Shown in pieces: positions 8,607 to 16,962 of a DNA stretch of 30,926 nt. Position 1 is the stretch's first letter. Every line of letters begins with the position of its first letter. The stretch comes from an uncultured Clostridium sp. Lineage in GTDB: Bacteria > Bacillota_I > Bacilli_A > RF39 > UBA660. A program made the translations under genes and the position numbers. Location: the NCBI GenBank assembly GCA_905193755.1, contig CAJJPX010000018.1, positions 1 to 30,926 on the forward strand. Direction: 5' to 3'. The notes below the pieces were generated by a model, which saw only the letters and a list, made by a program, of their open reading frames with translations, was not told where the DNA came from and made no database searches.

Positions 8607-8622
8607 TTTCATATTTTTTTTT
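8590..8622 (+). terminator. Intrinsic terminator overlapping a stop codon
   Basis: AATATGGAA (8590-8598), 8-nt loop containing the TAG stop, TTTCATATT (8607-8615; one G-U pair), then seven T (8616-8622). Confidence 0.7.
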
Positions 8623-8633
8623 ATTTAGATTTA

Positions 8634-8642
8634 TGTTATTAT
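8634..8642 (+). promoter_or_regulatory. Extended -10 promoter of the sortase operon
   Basis: TGT (8634-8636) followed by TATTAT (8637-8642), placing +1 near 8649, upstream of the AGGAG at 8656-8660. No good -35 is visible. Confidence 0.45.
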
Positions 8643-8666
8643 ATATTTGTATACTAGGAGTGGGTA

Positions 8667-10325
8667 ATGAAAGAATATATTGTCTTAACAATTAATTCAA
8701 ATACATTATTTTTTAACTTTAAAACTATTAATAAAGAAGAAAGTAAGCATATTAATAGTTTAGAGTTTTATAATGGATCATTATACTATACTCTTAAATA
8801 TTATAAAAAAAATTATAATAAAATATTAAGTTTACTCAAAGATAAAAATATAAATACTCTTACTATTAAAAGACTTATTACTTTTAAGTATAGTATTTAT
8901 ATTTTAAATGAATTAAAGATAGAAACTTTAAGATTAGATTTTCCATCTACTGTTGGGCTTGATGATTATGAAATGTTCTTAGATGTATTATGTATAAAAC
9001 AAATAGATTGTTATTATATGCCTAGATTTATAAAAGATAAATTTGAGAAAAGAAAAGTTAAAGTAAATTTATATAATAAAGATAAAGTTTCTGATAGATT
9101 TATGTTACTTCAGGACTCTTTTGATTATGAAACATTATATTATAAAAAGAATATAGAAATAAAAGAGAATTATGCAACATTAGTAAGTGATTTAAAAGAA
9201 TTCTTAAGAATTAATTATAATCTTAAATCTATTCATTTATATGTATTTGATAAAGAATTAATTAAATCGATATTAGAGTTAATTAAAAAAGATGAATCTA
9301 GAAATATTATTGTATTCTTACATCAAGGATATGATGAAGATAATTTTATAACTAAAAATTTTGCTTGGTTAAAAGAGTTAAATAAGAAATGTAAAGATGA
9401 ATATACTTGTGAATTTAGAATTATATATTCTAACTCATTCTTATTTAATAATTTATTTAAGCAATTAACATTTAATAATTTAAAACTTATATCTTTATTA
9501 TGTATTTATGTTAGTTTAGTTAGTTTGATTATTGTTAAGTCTTATGAGTATGTTGAGAAGATGAGTATAGATGAACTTAATAATACTATTAATAATGGTA
9601 GTTATGGAGCTGATAATAATTTTGAATTAGATAGACTTGATGATAGTGTGAGTGATGAAGAAGATGATACTACTGAAGAAGATAATACAGCTAATAACAC
9701 AACTAATAATAGTAGTAACAATAGTAATAAGAATAATAAGCCAAGTACAAGTAGTAAATATAAGTTTGAAAAGACATTTAGTAAACTTCAAAAGATTAAT
9801 AATGAAACAGTGGGTTTTCTAACAGTAAAAGGTACTAATATAAATTATCCAATAGTTCAACATAGTGATAATAGTTATTATTTGAAGAATGATTTTTATA
9901 AAAAGAAAAGTTCTATGGGATGGGTATATATGGATTATAGGAATGATAGTAAGAATTTTAATTCTAATAATATTATTTATGGCCATAGTATGCTTAATGG
10001 TACGATGTTTGGAACTCTTAAGAATGTTCTTACATCAAGTTTTAGAAAAAATAGTGAGAATATGATTATTAGTTATGATACACCTACTGCACAATATAAA
10101 TTTAAAATATTTGCTGGTTATAGAGTAGAGTATACAACTGATTACTTAAAGACAGAGTTTGAGAATAAGAAAGATTTTGATAGTTTTGTTAAGTTAATAA
10201 GAGGAAGAAGTTCATTTAAGACAAATGATAAAGTAGAATTTGGAGATAAAATACTTACTTTATCTACTTGTGCTGGAAATGGTAAAAAGAGATTAGTAGT
10301 ACATGCTGTACTAATAGAAGAATAA
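8667..10325 (+). CDS. Class B-like sortase with an extra cytoplasmic N-terminal domain
   Basis: A cysteine transpeptidase of the sortase superfamily (552 aa). The catalytic domain occupies about 365-552 and shows the class B signatures NINYPIVQHSDNSYYL (391-406), catalytic H440 (IIYGHSMLNGTMFG), C535 (LTLSTCAG) and R542. Usual SrtB proteins are 220-260 aa with an N-terminal membrane anchor. Here a 270-residue soluble domain comes first, then a membrane helix (272-290), then a Thr/Asn/Asp/Glu-rich linker (300-362). The extra domain would face the cytoplasm; I see no known motif in it. It has a good AGGAG and heads a run of surface-protein genes. Sortases attach surface proteins or polymerise pilins, but no clear canonical sorting signal is visible in the neighbouring proteins. 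Confidence 0.92.
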   Translation: MKEYIVLTINSNTLFFNFKTINKEESKHINSLEFYNGSLYYTLKYYKKNYNKILSLLKDKNINTLTIKRLITFKYSIYILNELKIETLRLDFPSTVGLDDYEMFLDVLCIKQIDCYYMPRFIKDKFEKRKVKVNLYNKDKVSDRFMLLQDSFDYETLYYKKNIEIKENYATLVSDLKEFLRINYNLKSIHLYVFDKELIKSILELIKKDESRNIIVFLHQGYDEDNFITKNFAWLKELNKKCKDEYTCEFRIIYSNSFLFNNLFKQLTFNNLKLISLLCIYVSLVSLIIVKSYEYVEKMSIDELNNTINNGSYGADNNFELDRLDDSVSDEEDDTTEEDNTANNTTNNSSNNSNKNNKPSTSSKYKFEKTFSKLQKINNETVGFLTVKGTNINYPIVQHSDNSYYLKNDFYKKKSSMGWVYMDYRNDSKNFNSNNIIYGHSMLNGTMFGTLKNVLTSSFRKNSENMIISYDTPTAQYKFKIFAGYRVEYTTDYLKTEFENKKDFDSFVKLIRGRSSFKTNDKVEFGDKILTLSTCAGNGKKRLVVHAVLIEE

Positions 10326-10344
10326 AAAGGAAAGGAAATAAGGT

Positions 10345-10995
10345 ATGAAAAAGAAATTATTGGTTTTATTATTATTGATGATTCCGTTCTTTGTGAATGC
10401 TACTGATACTGGTGTTTCATGTGATTATGCTTTGTTTGTTGAATATCAAAAAGCATCTAATAATATTACTTATGAAACTTCTTATAGTATGAAAGATAAG
10501 ACTTTTACAATTAAGTTTTATAATGTAATTAGTGGCATTTATTTAGATGTTGGTTCGACTGTTAAGAGTGGTAATGAAGAAGGAGTTGCAGTAGTAGAAA
10601 ATATAGCTGAAGGTACTAATTTAAAGGTGTCAGTAGATACTTCTAAAACAAATTGTGCTGTTGGACTTAGAACATTAAATATCACATTGCCATATTATAA
10701 TGAATTTTATGGAAGTGTAGCTTGTGAAGAATATAAAACTAAGTTAACTATTTGTTCATCAAAGTTTCTAAGTTATAAATCAACTGAAGAGTTATTAGAG
10801 AACATGATTGAAAACTATAATAATTCTATAGGACCTGATGAACCGGTAACTCCACCAAAAACAAGGACATTTTTAGATGATATTAAAGACTTTACTATTA
10901 AGTGGGGAATTCAAATATTATTAGTTGCTATCTCTAGTGGAGTAACAATTGTATTATTCAATGGTAAATTAAGAAAAATAAAACATGGAATTTAG
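10345..10995 (+). CDS. Secreted four-Cys protein with C-terminal membrane anchor (paralogue 1)
   Basis: A 216-aa type I membrane protein: signal peptide 1-19 (ends FFVNA), extracytoplasmic domain, membrane helix about 187-205, short basic tail (KLRKIKHGI). Four cysteines at 26, 104, 127 and 137 suggest two disulfides. The segment LPYYNEFYGSVACEEY aligns with VPPYNDYRDSLYCEEH of the next gene, so the two are paralogues. PPKT at 170-173 before the helix faintly recalls an SrtB-type NPxT motif, but it sits unusually far from the helix and I do not rely on it. It starts 19 nt after the sortase stop, so it is probably co-transcribed. Function unknown; perhaps a pilus- or adhesin-associated membrane protein. 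Confidence 0.75.
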   Translation: MKKKLLVLLLLMIPFFVNATDTGVSCDYALFVEYQKASNNITYETSYSMKDKTFTIKFYNVISGIYLDVGSTVKSGNEEGVAVVENIAEGTNLKVSVDTSKTNCAVGLRTLNITLPYYNEFYGSVACEEYKTKLTICSSKFLSYKSTEELLENMIENYNNSIGPDEPVTPPKTRTFLDDIKDFTIKWGIQILLVAISSGVTIVLFNGKLRKIKHGI

Positions 10996-11018
10996 TAGTG
11001 GAAATGTATAAAAAGTTA

Positions 11019-11027
11019 TGCTATAAT
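11019..11027 (+). promoter_or_regulatory. Extended -10 promoter inside the surface operon
   Basis: TGC (11019-11021) plus TATAAT (11022-11027), giving +1 near 11034 and a 19-nt leader. The -35 region is poor. It would allow the 11053-16651 genes to be transcribed without the sortase. Confidence 0.5.
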
Positions 11028-11052
11028 TTTTAATAGAAAAGTAGGTGAATAT

Positions 11053-11751
11053 ATGAAAAAGAAGATTAGTCTTATGATAGTTACTTTGATAGTCTTTCTT
11101 TCATTTAATTCAAAAGCGTTTGCTGTATGTAATGATAAAGATTTAAATGATTCTGCTAGTGCATTAAATGTGAGAACAATGGAAGATTTTATTGTCACTG
11201 ATGAAAATGATAATATTATTCGTGAAAAAGAGTATTTATACTTATTATATTTTAATAAGGTATTGGATAATATGGAGGGTATGTATAAAATCGAGGTCAC
11301 TGATAGTGAAAGTGATAAGAAATATGAAGCAAAATATGATAAAACGATTAAAACATATTATATAGGTTCACTGATTCATTATACTTCTAAAAAATATTTT
11401 ATTACAGTATATGGGGGTGAAAAATCAAAGTGTCCTGGAGAAAGAATTAGAAATATTGTGTATACTGTTCCTCCTTATAATGATTATAGAGATTCTTTAT
11501 ATTGTGAAGAACATCTTCAAGAAGATATTTGTGCATTTGATTATGATTCTTCGAAAATAGATGAAGATAAATATCAAGAAATAATTGATCAAAAGGAAAA
11601 AGATAGAGAACTTGCCAGTATGACTTTTTTTCAAAAAATGCTTTATTACATCAAATCTTATTGGTATTTTGTTATAATCCCAATAGTTGTAATTTCTTTA
11701 TTTTATATAGTTGTGATTTTTATTTATAAGAAGAGGGGTAGTAGAGAATGA
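11053..11751 (+). CDS. Secreted four-Cys protein with C-terminal membrane anchor (paralogue 2)
   Basis: A 232-aa paralogue of the preceding protein with the same plan: signal peptide to about 25, extracytoplasmic domain, membrane helix near 203-224 (YFVIIPIVVISLFYIVVIFI) and a basic tail (YKKRGSRE). Cysteines at 26, 127, 151 and 160 match the four cysteines of paralogue 1 in order and roughly in spacing. A charged helix (165-187) precedes the membrane segment. Its TGA stop overlaps the ATG of the giant Cys-rich protein (ATGA), implying translational coupling. I do not recognise the family. The two paralogues probably act with the 1264-aa protein at the outer membrane face. Confidence 0.75.
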   Translation: MKKKISLMIVTLIVFLSFNSKAFAVCNDKDLNDSASALNVRTMEDFIVTDENDNIIREKEYLYLLYFNKVLDNMEGMYKIEVTDSESDKKYEAKYDKTIKTYYIGSLIHYTSKKYFITVYGGEKSKCPGERIRNIVYTVPPYNDYRDSLYCEEHLQEDICAFDYDSSKIDEDKYQEIIDQKEKDRELASMTFFQKMLYYIKSYWYFVIIPIVVISLFYIVVIFIYKKRGSRE

Positions 11752-14700
11752 AAAAAAGTGTTAAATTTGTTATATTTACTTTACTGATGGTGTTCAGTTT
11801 TAATGTTGTTTATGCTGCTGATGCTGCTGATAAAGTAACTATTAAAAATGTAAAAACTTCGAGTGGTGGTCTTGAACATACTGTTGTTGGTAAATCATAT
11901 GTTTATTGGGAAAAAAAAGCTTCAACTACATCTGAAAATAAACATATAACTAGAGTAAAAGGTATAGGTCATGCTCATGATGTATGTCGTACTATGTTTG
12001 GTGAGGATTCATGTACTTATGAAGTTGTTACTAAACTTTATACATGTAAGAGTGATAAATTAATGCCAGATGGTAAATTTTCAACTTCCGATCTAAAAGA
12101 ATGTAAAGAACTTTGTGGGAAAAGAAATTGCATAAGAAATGAAGCGAGTGAGATGTATGATATATATAAATCTTTCGATAAAAACGTTCCTGCTTCAAGT
12201 GGTTATTCTTTAAAGAATGTTGATATATATAGATATTTAATGATTGGTCCTGATGGTTCTCAAGATGAAGCTTATTGTGTTCAACCCCAAAAAAAAGGAC
12301 CTGGATTAAGTGGAAAACAATATTGTTTGAGCGGTAATTATGATTTGAGTCAATGTGATGATAGATTAAACAAAAAATATTATTGTGGACTTGCTCAAAT
12401 AATGTTTGATGCGTCCGAAGAAGTTCCCGGAACTGATGAACGTGTTATAAAATCTGAGTATGATTATTCAATTATAACTACTGCCTTAAGATTTTGGGTT
12501 GCATTTTATTCTCATAATAAAAGTTCTTCTTTGGGAGGAATAAAGGAAAGTGGTAATGAAGTTAGTTCTTCTTATGAACCACATGTTATTAAAACTGCAA
12601 TGTATCTTAATACTGCTACAGCGATAGTATCTAATGGTTATACTGGTGGTGCTTGTGCAAAAACAAAGGATAAATTAGGTATTATATGCGATGGAGGAAC
12701 TAGTAAATATCGTGCTGCTATCACATTGTTTTTGAAAGCTTATTCATTATATAAAGGAAATGGAAAATTTTTAGATGGTTATTTAACTGGTGGAAATGAT
12801 AAATTTGATACTGATGCTTCTGTTATTGGAGATGATGTAACTTTAACTGCTAAATGGACTGAAACATTTCGAGAACAATGGGAAAAGAAAACTTTTACCA
12901 AATATAAGTTAGAATGTTCTGCAGAAGAATTGTTAAATAAAAGCTCTGATTGTAGAATGTTTGTTGAAATTATTGGTCCTGATAAAAAACCTTATAAACC
13001 ATCGGATCCGTCTGGAGGATGTGACAAAGAAAAATGTACTTTAAAGATTTCATATTTAAAAGAGCTTTGTAAGAATGAAGTTGATGGTGGAAGTGCTACA
13101 AAATGGGAATTTAATATTACTTTGAAGTCATATAAAGGTCAAGGATATTTTAGAGAATATAAAAATTGTAGTTCTCCTAATAATTATCAAGTAATGTATA
13201 CAACTGCTTTTAATAGGGTTAAGAGTGAGAAAAACGCTCATGGAGAAACTGGAGATGATCAAACATTCCATGAAGAGGCAATTGTTTCTTGTCCATGTAC
13301 TGAAGAGTCTGGAAAGTGTTCTGATTTTACTCCAAGAGATGATACTCATCCAACGTGTAGTGGTCAAGGACGACTTAATTCAGGTGTTTATGATTCTTAT
13401 GACAAAATGAGTAAATCAGACCCATATATGAATTGTATATTGAATCCTTGTAATCAAGCTGATAAAGAACAATTTAATATGACAAAAGAATATGGGTTAA
13501 ATGAAAAAGTTTGTAATGTATATTGCCGTAAAGAGGTTGTATTCTATTTAGCAAATAAACGTAAAGTTTATGCTGGTATGCAATTTAAGTATGATATTGG
13601 TCCTGCTGTGTTGGGATGTGAGTCTACGGTTAACGAAATTGTAAAAGAAGATGCTGCATTAACAAGTATTGTTCTTCAAAAGAGACAATGTGCTTCAGAA
13701 ATTTATTATGATATTCCTGATAAGGTTGAAAAAACAACTTGGTTAAAGAAATATGACGATGCAGTTCATGATATGCTTTATAAATGGACTATTTGGAAGA
13801 TGTGGGAAAAATTAAGAGATGATGGATATACACCTGTAGAAAAAACAGCTACAAATGTTACTGGATGCAATGGATATGATTGTGGTTGTGATACGAATTA
13901 TGGCCCTGATAAGAAGGTAACTATGCTTTTCTGGCCTGATGAAGGAAGTCATGTTGATTATACGGGTTCGAAGGATAAGGATGCTGCAAAAGATCCTGAT
14001 GCTTTGTTTAATATTGATAATTATCCTGATACCGCTCATTGGTTAGAAGGTAGAGCTCCACTAGATGATGGCAATTGTGGTGGTAAGTATAGTTATTGTC
14101 CTAAACGTGCTAAAGATGGTGGTTGTGAGACAGATTATGTATGTAGGGGTAGTTGCCGTCATTCTGAAAATTTTGATGGTAAGGATGGTACAGACACTGT
14201 AACCGGAAAGGCTGCAACTGCTAAAGGTAATTATGAGAATGCTAGAAAATATGTTGCTCAATTATTGTTTGATTTACAGGATTGTAATTTCTATGTAAAA
14301 AATGGTACTACTGCTCCTACTATTAATGAACCTTATGGTTTAATAAATAGTGGTTCTGCTAAAGAATATATTATGGGCATATCCGCTTGCGATGAAAATG
14401 GTACGGATGAGTGCGTTGATATGACATTTGAGTATGATGATGAATTATATGGAAAGAACTTAAATTTTGGTAAAGAAGTTGACTTAGTTAAGTCTAAGGA
14501 ATTAAATCAAACATATTTTTGTATGAACGGTGATGATTCTAATCCAAATTGTTATAAATATATAAAAGATAATCCTAATGAGATTAAAGATGACAGTAAA
14601 ACGGATCAAAAACATTATGTAACGTGTACCGGTTCTGGCACTGGTGCTAGATGTCAAACTAATAATATAACTTTGCCAAAGAATGATTATGCGACATTTA

Positions 14701-15542
14701 TAACTATTACAGAAAGTGATTTCTGGTTAGAAAATACATATTCTGCAAATGCTTATACTGGTTTAGTTGACGATGCTGGTTCTGAAAATGGTTTATCTAC
14801 ACCACTAGGAAAGTGGCAATTCCCAGTAAGTAATGGTCTTACTACTGGTGGTACTACTGGTACGTATGATACTCGTTATCATTTTGACAATGTTAAAATT
14901 GTTGTTGATGATAATATTGAGCTTGATTATACATGTTCATATGATGTATATAATACAACTAACTTATATGATTGTGCTACTAGAACTAAAGATGGTAATT
15001 TAGATTTATCTGCTTGTACTAATACTTGTTACCAATTAGTTAATGGTGTTCCAGTAATTAAAGATGATTGTAATAATTTTGATTTAAAAGATGAGGATTC
15101 TAAAGGTTATGGTTTTGTATATAGAAATGTTAACTTAGATGATTTGTTCCCAAATTCTGATGTAAATGAAGATTATGGTAAAAATAACAGACCAAAAGGT
15201 ACTAACTGGTCATCTACTTTAGGAGAGAATGTATCTACTGAAATTGAAGCTAAAGGTAGTGATATGTATCTTGATGAAAATAACTTAAAATATAGCTTTA
15301 TTCTTACTCCTACTGCTATAAAAAGAATTAGAGAGTATAATACGCAGCAAGAAACTATGGGAAGAGGATATCAGGATTCAAATTTCTTATCTTGTGAATT
15401 AATTAAAGATACTAAAAATAGTGCTGGACTTAAAGGATTTTATAATTGTAAATCTGAATTCTTAAATACAATATCTCAACCTAATAACGAATATGATGTT
15501 TATACTGTTAAGTTCTCAGAACCAGGAAGGGGTGGTAATTAA
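11748..15542 (+). CDS. Giant secreted cysteine-rich surface protein (1264 aa)
   Basis: Signal peptide 1-23 (ends NVVYA) followed by about 1240 residues containing roughly 50 cysteines, very unusual for a low-GC monoderm and implying extensive disulfides. Many are in short-range patterns (CPC, GCNGYDCGC, YCPKRAKDGGCETDYVC). Around 174-250 the run DEAYCVQPQKKGPG, then YYCGLAQIMF and ITTALRFWVAF recalls the order in thioester-forming adhesin domains (YC...TQxAIW), but the Gln of TQxA is not there, so I call this only a resemblance. No C-terminal membrane helix or sorting motif (ends PGRGGN), so retention would depend on a partner. It overlaps its upstream neighbour by 4 nt and its downstream neighbour by 1 nt. 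Likely a pilus-tip or large adhesin-type protein (inference). Confidence 0.8.
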   Translation: MKKSVKFVIFTLLMVFSFNVVYAADAADKVTIKNVKTSSGGLEHTVVGKSYVYWEKKASTTSENKHITRVKGIGHAHDVCRTMFGEDSCTYEVVTKLYTCKSDKLMPDGKFSTSDLKECKELCGKRNCIRNEASEMYDIYKSFDKNVPASSGYSLKNVDIYRYLMIGPDGSQDEAYCVQPQKKGPGLSGKQYCLSGNYDLSQCDDRLNKKYYCGLAQIMFDASEEVPGTDERVIKSEYDYSIITTALRFWVAFYSHNKSSSLGGIKESGNEVSSSYEPHVIKTAMYLNTATAIVSNGYTGGACAKTKDKLGIICDGGTSKYRAAITLFLKAYSLYKGNGKFLDGYLTGGNDKFDTDASVIGDDVTLTAKWTETFREQWEKKTFTKYKLECSAEELLNKSSDCRMFVEIIGPDKKPYKPSDPSGGCDKEKCTLKISYLKELCKNEVDGGSATKWEFNITLKSYKGQGYFREYKNCSSPNNYQVMYTTAFNRVKSEKNAHGETGDDQTFHEEAIVSCPCTEESGKCSDFTPRDDTHPTCSGQGRLNSGVYDSYDKMSKSDPYMNCILNPCNQADKEQFNMTKEYGLNEKVCNVYCRKEVVFYLANKRKVYAGMQFKYDIGPAVLGCESTVNEIVKEDAALTSIVLQKRQCASEIYYDIPDKVEKTTWLKKYDDAVHDMLYKWTIWKMWEKLRDDGYTPVEKTATNVTGCNGYDCGCDTNYGPDKKVTMLFWPDEGSHVDYTGSKDKDAAKDPDALFNIDNYPDTAHWLEGRAPLDDGNCGGKYSYCPKRAKDGGCETDYVCRGSCRHSENFDGKDGTDTVTGKAATAKGNYENARKYVAQLLFDLQDCNFYVKNGTTAPTINEPYGLINSGSAKEYIMGISACDENGTDECVDMTFEYDDELYGKNLNFGKEVDLVKSKELNQTYFCMNGDDSNPNCYKYIKDNPNEIKDDSKTDQKHYVTCTGSGTGARCQTNNITLPKNDYATFITITESDFWLENTYSANAYTGLVDDAGSENGLSTPLGKWQFPVSNGLTTGGTTGTYDTRYHFDNVKIVVDDNIELDYTCSYDVYNTTNLYDCATRTKDGNLDLSACTNTCYQLVNGVPVIKDDCNNFDLKDEDSKGYGFVYRNVNLDDLFPNSDVNEDYGKNNRPKGTNWSSTLGENVSTEIEAKGSDMYLDENNLKYSFILTPTAIKRIREYNTQQETMGRGYQDSNFLSCELIKDTKNSAGLKGFYNCKSEFLNTISQPNNEYDVYTVKFSEPGRGGN

Positions 15543-16651
15543 TGAAACATTCATTTTGGGGTTACTTCGTAGTGTTATGTGGGGTAGTAATTATTGTTAT
15601 TTTACTACTTGTTCAAAGAATGACTACCACTTCTGAAGAGGACTTCTACTTAGCTCGTGAAGTTATGGAAGCTTCTATGGTTGATGCAGTTGACTATGGT
15701 ACTTATAGAACAACTGGTAAATTAGTAATGTCTGAACAAAAATTTGTTGAAATTTTCATTAGAAGATTTGCTGAGAATGTTACTAATAATAAAACTTATA
15801 AATTAGAATTTTATGATATTTATGAAGAGCCACCAAAGGCTAGTGTAAGGGTTAGAACTTCTTCTGGTAATACAGCTAACATCAAAGATACTTCATTTGA
15901 TGTTACCCTTGATACATTAGTTAATGGTATACTTGAAACTATTTATGGTCAAGCTTCTAAGAACGGTGATGATGGAAATGGCGGAAATAATGTTGATAAT
16001 GTTACTGTCTCTTGTCCAGATGGTAGAAATATCCCAGATGTGACGCCTACTTTACCTGATGATATAGATAATGAAGATAATGATGATTCTGGATTTAAAT
16101 GGAGTGGATATAAGTGGTATTATTCTGTGGGATATATAGATAATATTGATGTTTCTGGTTCAGCACCATATACGAAATCTTTTAACGCTAATTATTCTAT
16201 TAGTTATAAATCGTTACCTTTAAGTATTTCAAAAAATATTCAAAGAAATAATATTAATGGTTGTGAGATTAAAGCGGACTCTATATCTGCATTCACTTCT
16301 AATAGTGATATTGTAAATTATCGTAAGGATAAAGAAGATTATGGTCAATATTATATTGGAGGTGCTGGAAATGCAACTTCTACTAATGCTTCTAATATTA
16401 AATATTATGTTAGATATAATGCCAATGCGAGTAAAAGTGAAATACTTAATAAATATATTACTTGCGATTTATCATTTGACAGTATAATAGTTAACATTAG
16501 GTATTCTGGATTCTTGGATAGACAAGGTTTGAATATTGATATCGATCCTAGTGCCAAGTATGTTGATAAAAATGGTAATGTTACTGCTGATAAGAAAAAC
16601 CTTGTATATACTGGCATTAAGTGGCAACTAAGATTTAGATATAGGGATTAA
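15542..16651 (+). CDS. TadE-like membrane-anchored surface protein
   Basis: A 369-aa protein with an N-terminal hydrophobic helix (about 7-23, GYFVVLCGVVIIVILLLV), then a helix rich in Glu and Ala (EEDFYLAREVMEASMVDAVDY) and a long beta-rich exported domain with a Gly/Asn/Asp linker near 140-180. The topology is that of TadE/TadG-type minor pilins of Tad systems. The helix is not preceded by a clear prepilin cleavage site and I cannot place it in a named family. It starts in a TAATG overlap with the giant Cys-rich gene, implying coupled synthesis and possibly a physical complex. It is the last gene before the 311-nt gap. Confidence 0.75.
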   Translation: MKHSFWGYFVVLCGVVIIVILLLVQRMTTTSEEDFYLAREVMEASMVDAVDYGTYRTTGKLVMSEQKFVEIFIRRFAENVTNNKTYKLEFYDIYEEPPKASVRVRTSSGNTANIKDTSFDVTLDTLVNGILETIYGQASKNGDDGNGGNNVDNVTVSCPDGRNIPDVTPTLPDDIDNEDNDDSGFKWSGYKWYYSVGYIDNIDVSGSAPYTKSFNANYSISYKSLPLSISKNIQRNNINGCEIKADSISAFTSNSDIVNYRKDKEDYGQYYIGGAGNATSTNASNIKYYVRYNANASKSEILNKYITCDLSFDSIIVNIRYSGFLDRQGLNIDIDPSAKYVDKNGNVTADKKNLVYTGIKWQLRFRYRD

Positions 16652-16688
16652 TAAATAATTATAAAAATTAATTTTTAAAAATAATATA

Positions 16689-16759
16689 AAAAGGTATATA
16701 GTTAGATTACTGCGATGTAAAGAAAATAAATATTGTAGACAATAAACTATGTACCTTTT
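16689..16759 (+). other. Possible three-way-junction RNA in the 311-nt gap
   Basis: The stretch 16652-16962 has no ORF. A 15-bp stem, AAAAGGTATATAGTT (16689-16703) with AACTATGTACCTTTT (16745-16759; one G-U pair), encloses two small hairpins: TTAC/GTAA around TGCGAT (16707-16720) and TATTG/CAATA around TAGA (16731-16744). The result is a three-way junction. AGGTATAyAGT recurs at 16693 and 16775. I recognise no known riboswitch consensus. It could be a 3'UTR element of the upstream operon. Confidence 0.4.
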
Positions 16760-16867
16760 AAATTTTGTAAAAACAGGTATACAGTAAGTAATATAAATAA
16801 AATTATTGATATTTTTGATAGTTTTTAAATGATTATGTACTTTATATAAAGATATATTTCTATTTGT

Positions 16868-16890
16868 AGCATTTATAAAAATGCTCTTTT
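16868..16890 (+). terminator. Terminator of the surface-protein operon
   Basis: AGCATTT (16868-16874), ATAA loop, AAATGCT (16879-16885), then CTTTT. It lies 217 nt after the last stop codon, so the operon mRNA would carry a long 3' untranslated region. Confidence 0.7.
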
Positions 16891-16894
16891 AATA

Positions 16895-16923
16895 TTGATT
16901 TAGTTGTTATAATTTTGTATAAT
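16895..16923 (+). promoter_or_regulatory. Promoter of the pilus-assembly operon
   Basis: TTGATT (16895-16900), 17-nt spacer, TATAAT (16918-16923). Expected +1 near 16930, with GGAGGG at 16951-16956 ahead of ATG 16963. Confidence 0.75.
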
Positions 16924-16962
16924 TTATATTGATAATAGATAATAGTCTTTGGAGGGAAGAAT

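Noticed and set aside
13128..14261. Reading frames on the minus strand and other frames within the giant Cys-rich gene
   Set aside because: They are shadows of the main gene, without ribosome sites and with composition that mirrors its codons.
11748..15542. True thioester (TED) adhesin domain
   Set aside because: YCVQP is suggestive, but the Gln of the TQxA motif that forms the bond is not found, so I kept only a resemblance.
16652..16962. Known riboswitch (such as cyclic di-GMP, often near pilus genes)
   Set aside because: The conserved cores of the cyclic di-GMP riboswitches that I know are not present, and the junction lies before a terminator far from the next start codon.
16652..16962. 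Hidden small ORF in the 311-nt gap
   Set aside because: I checked both strands for an ATG/GTG behind an AGGAGG-like site and found none of meaningful length before the 16963 gene.
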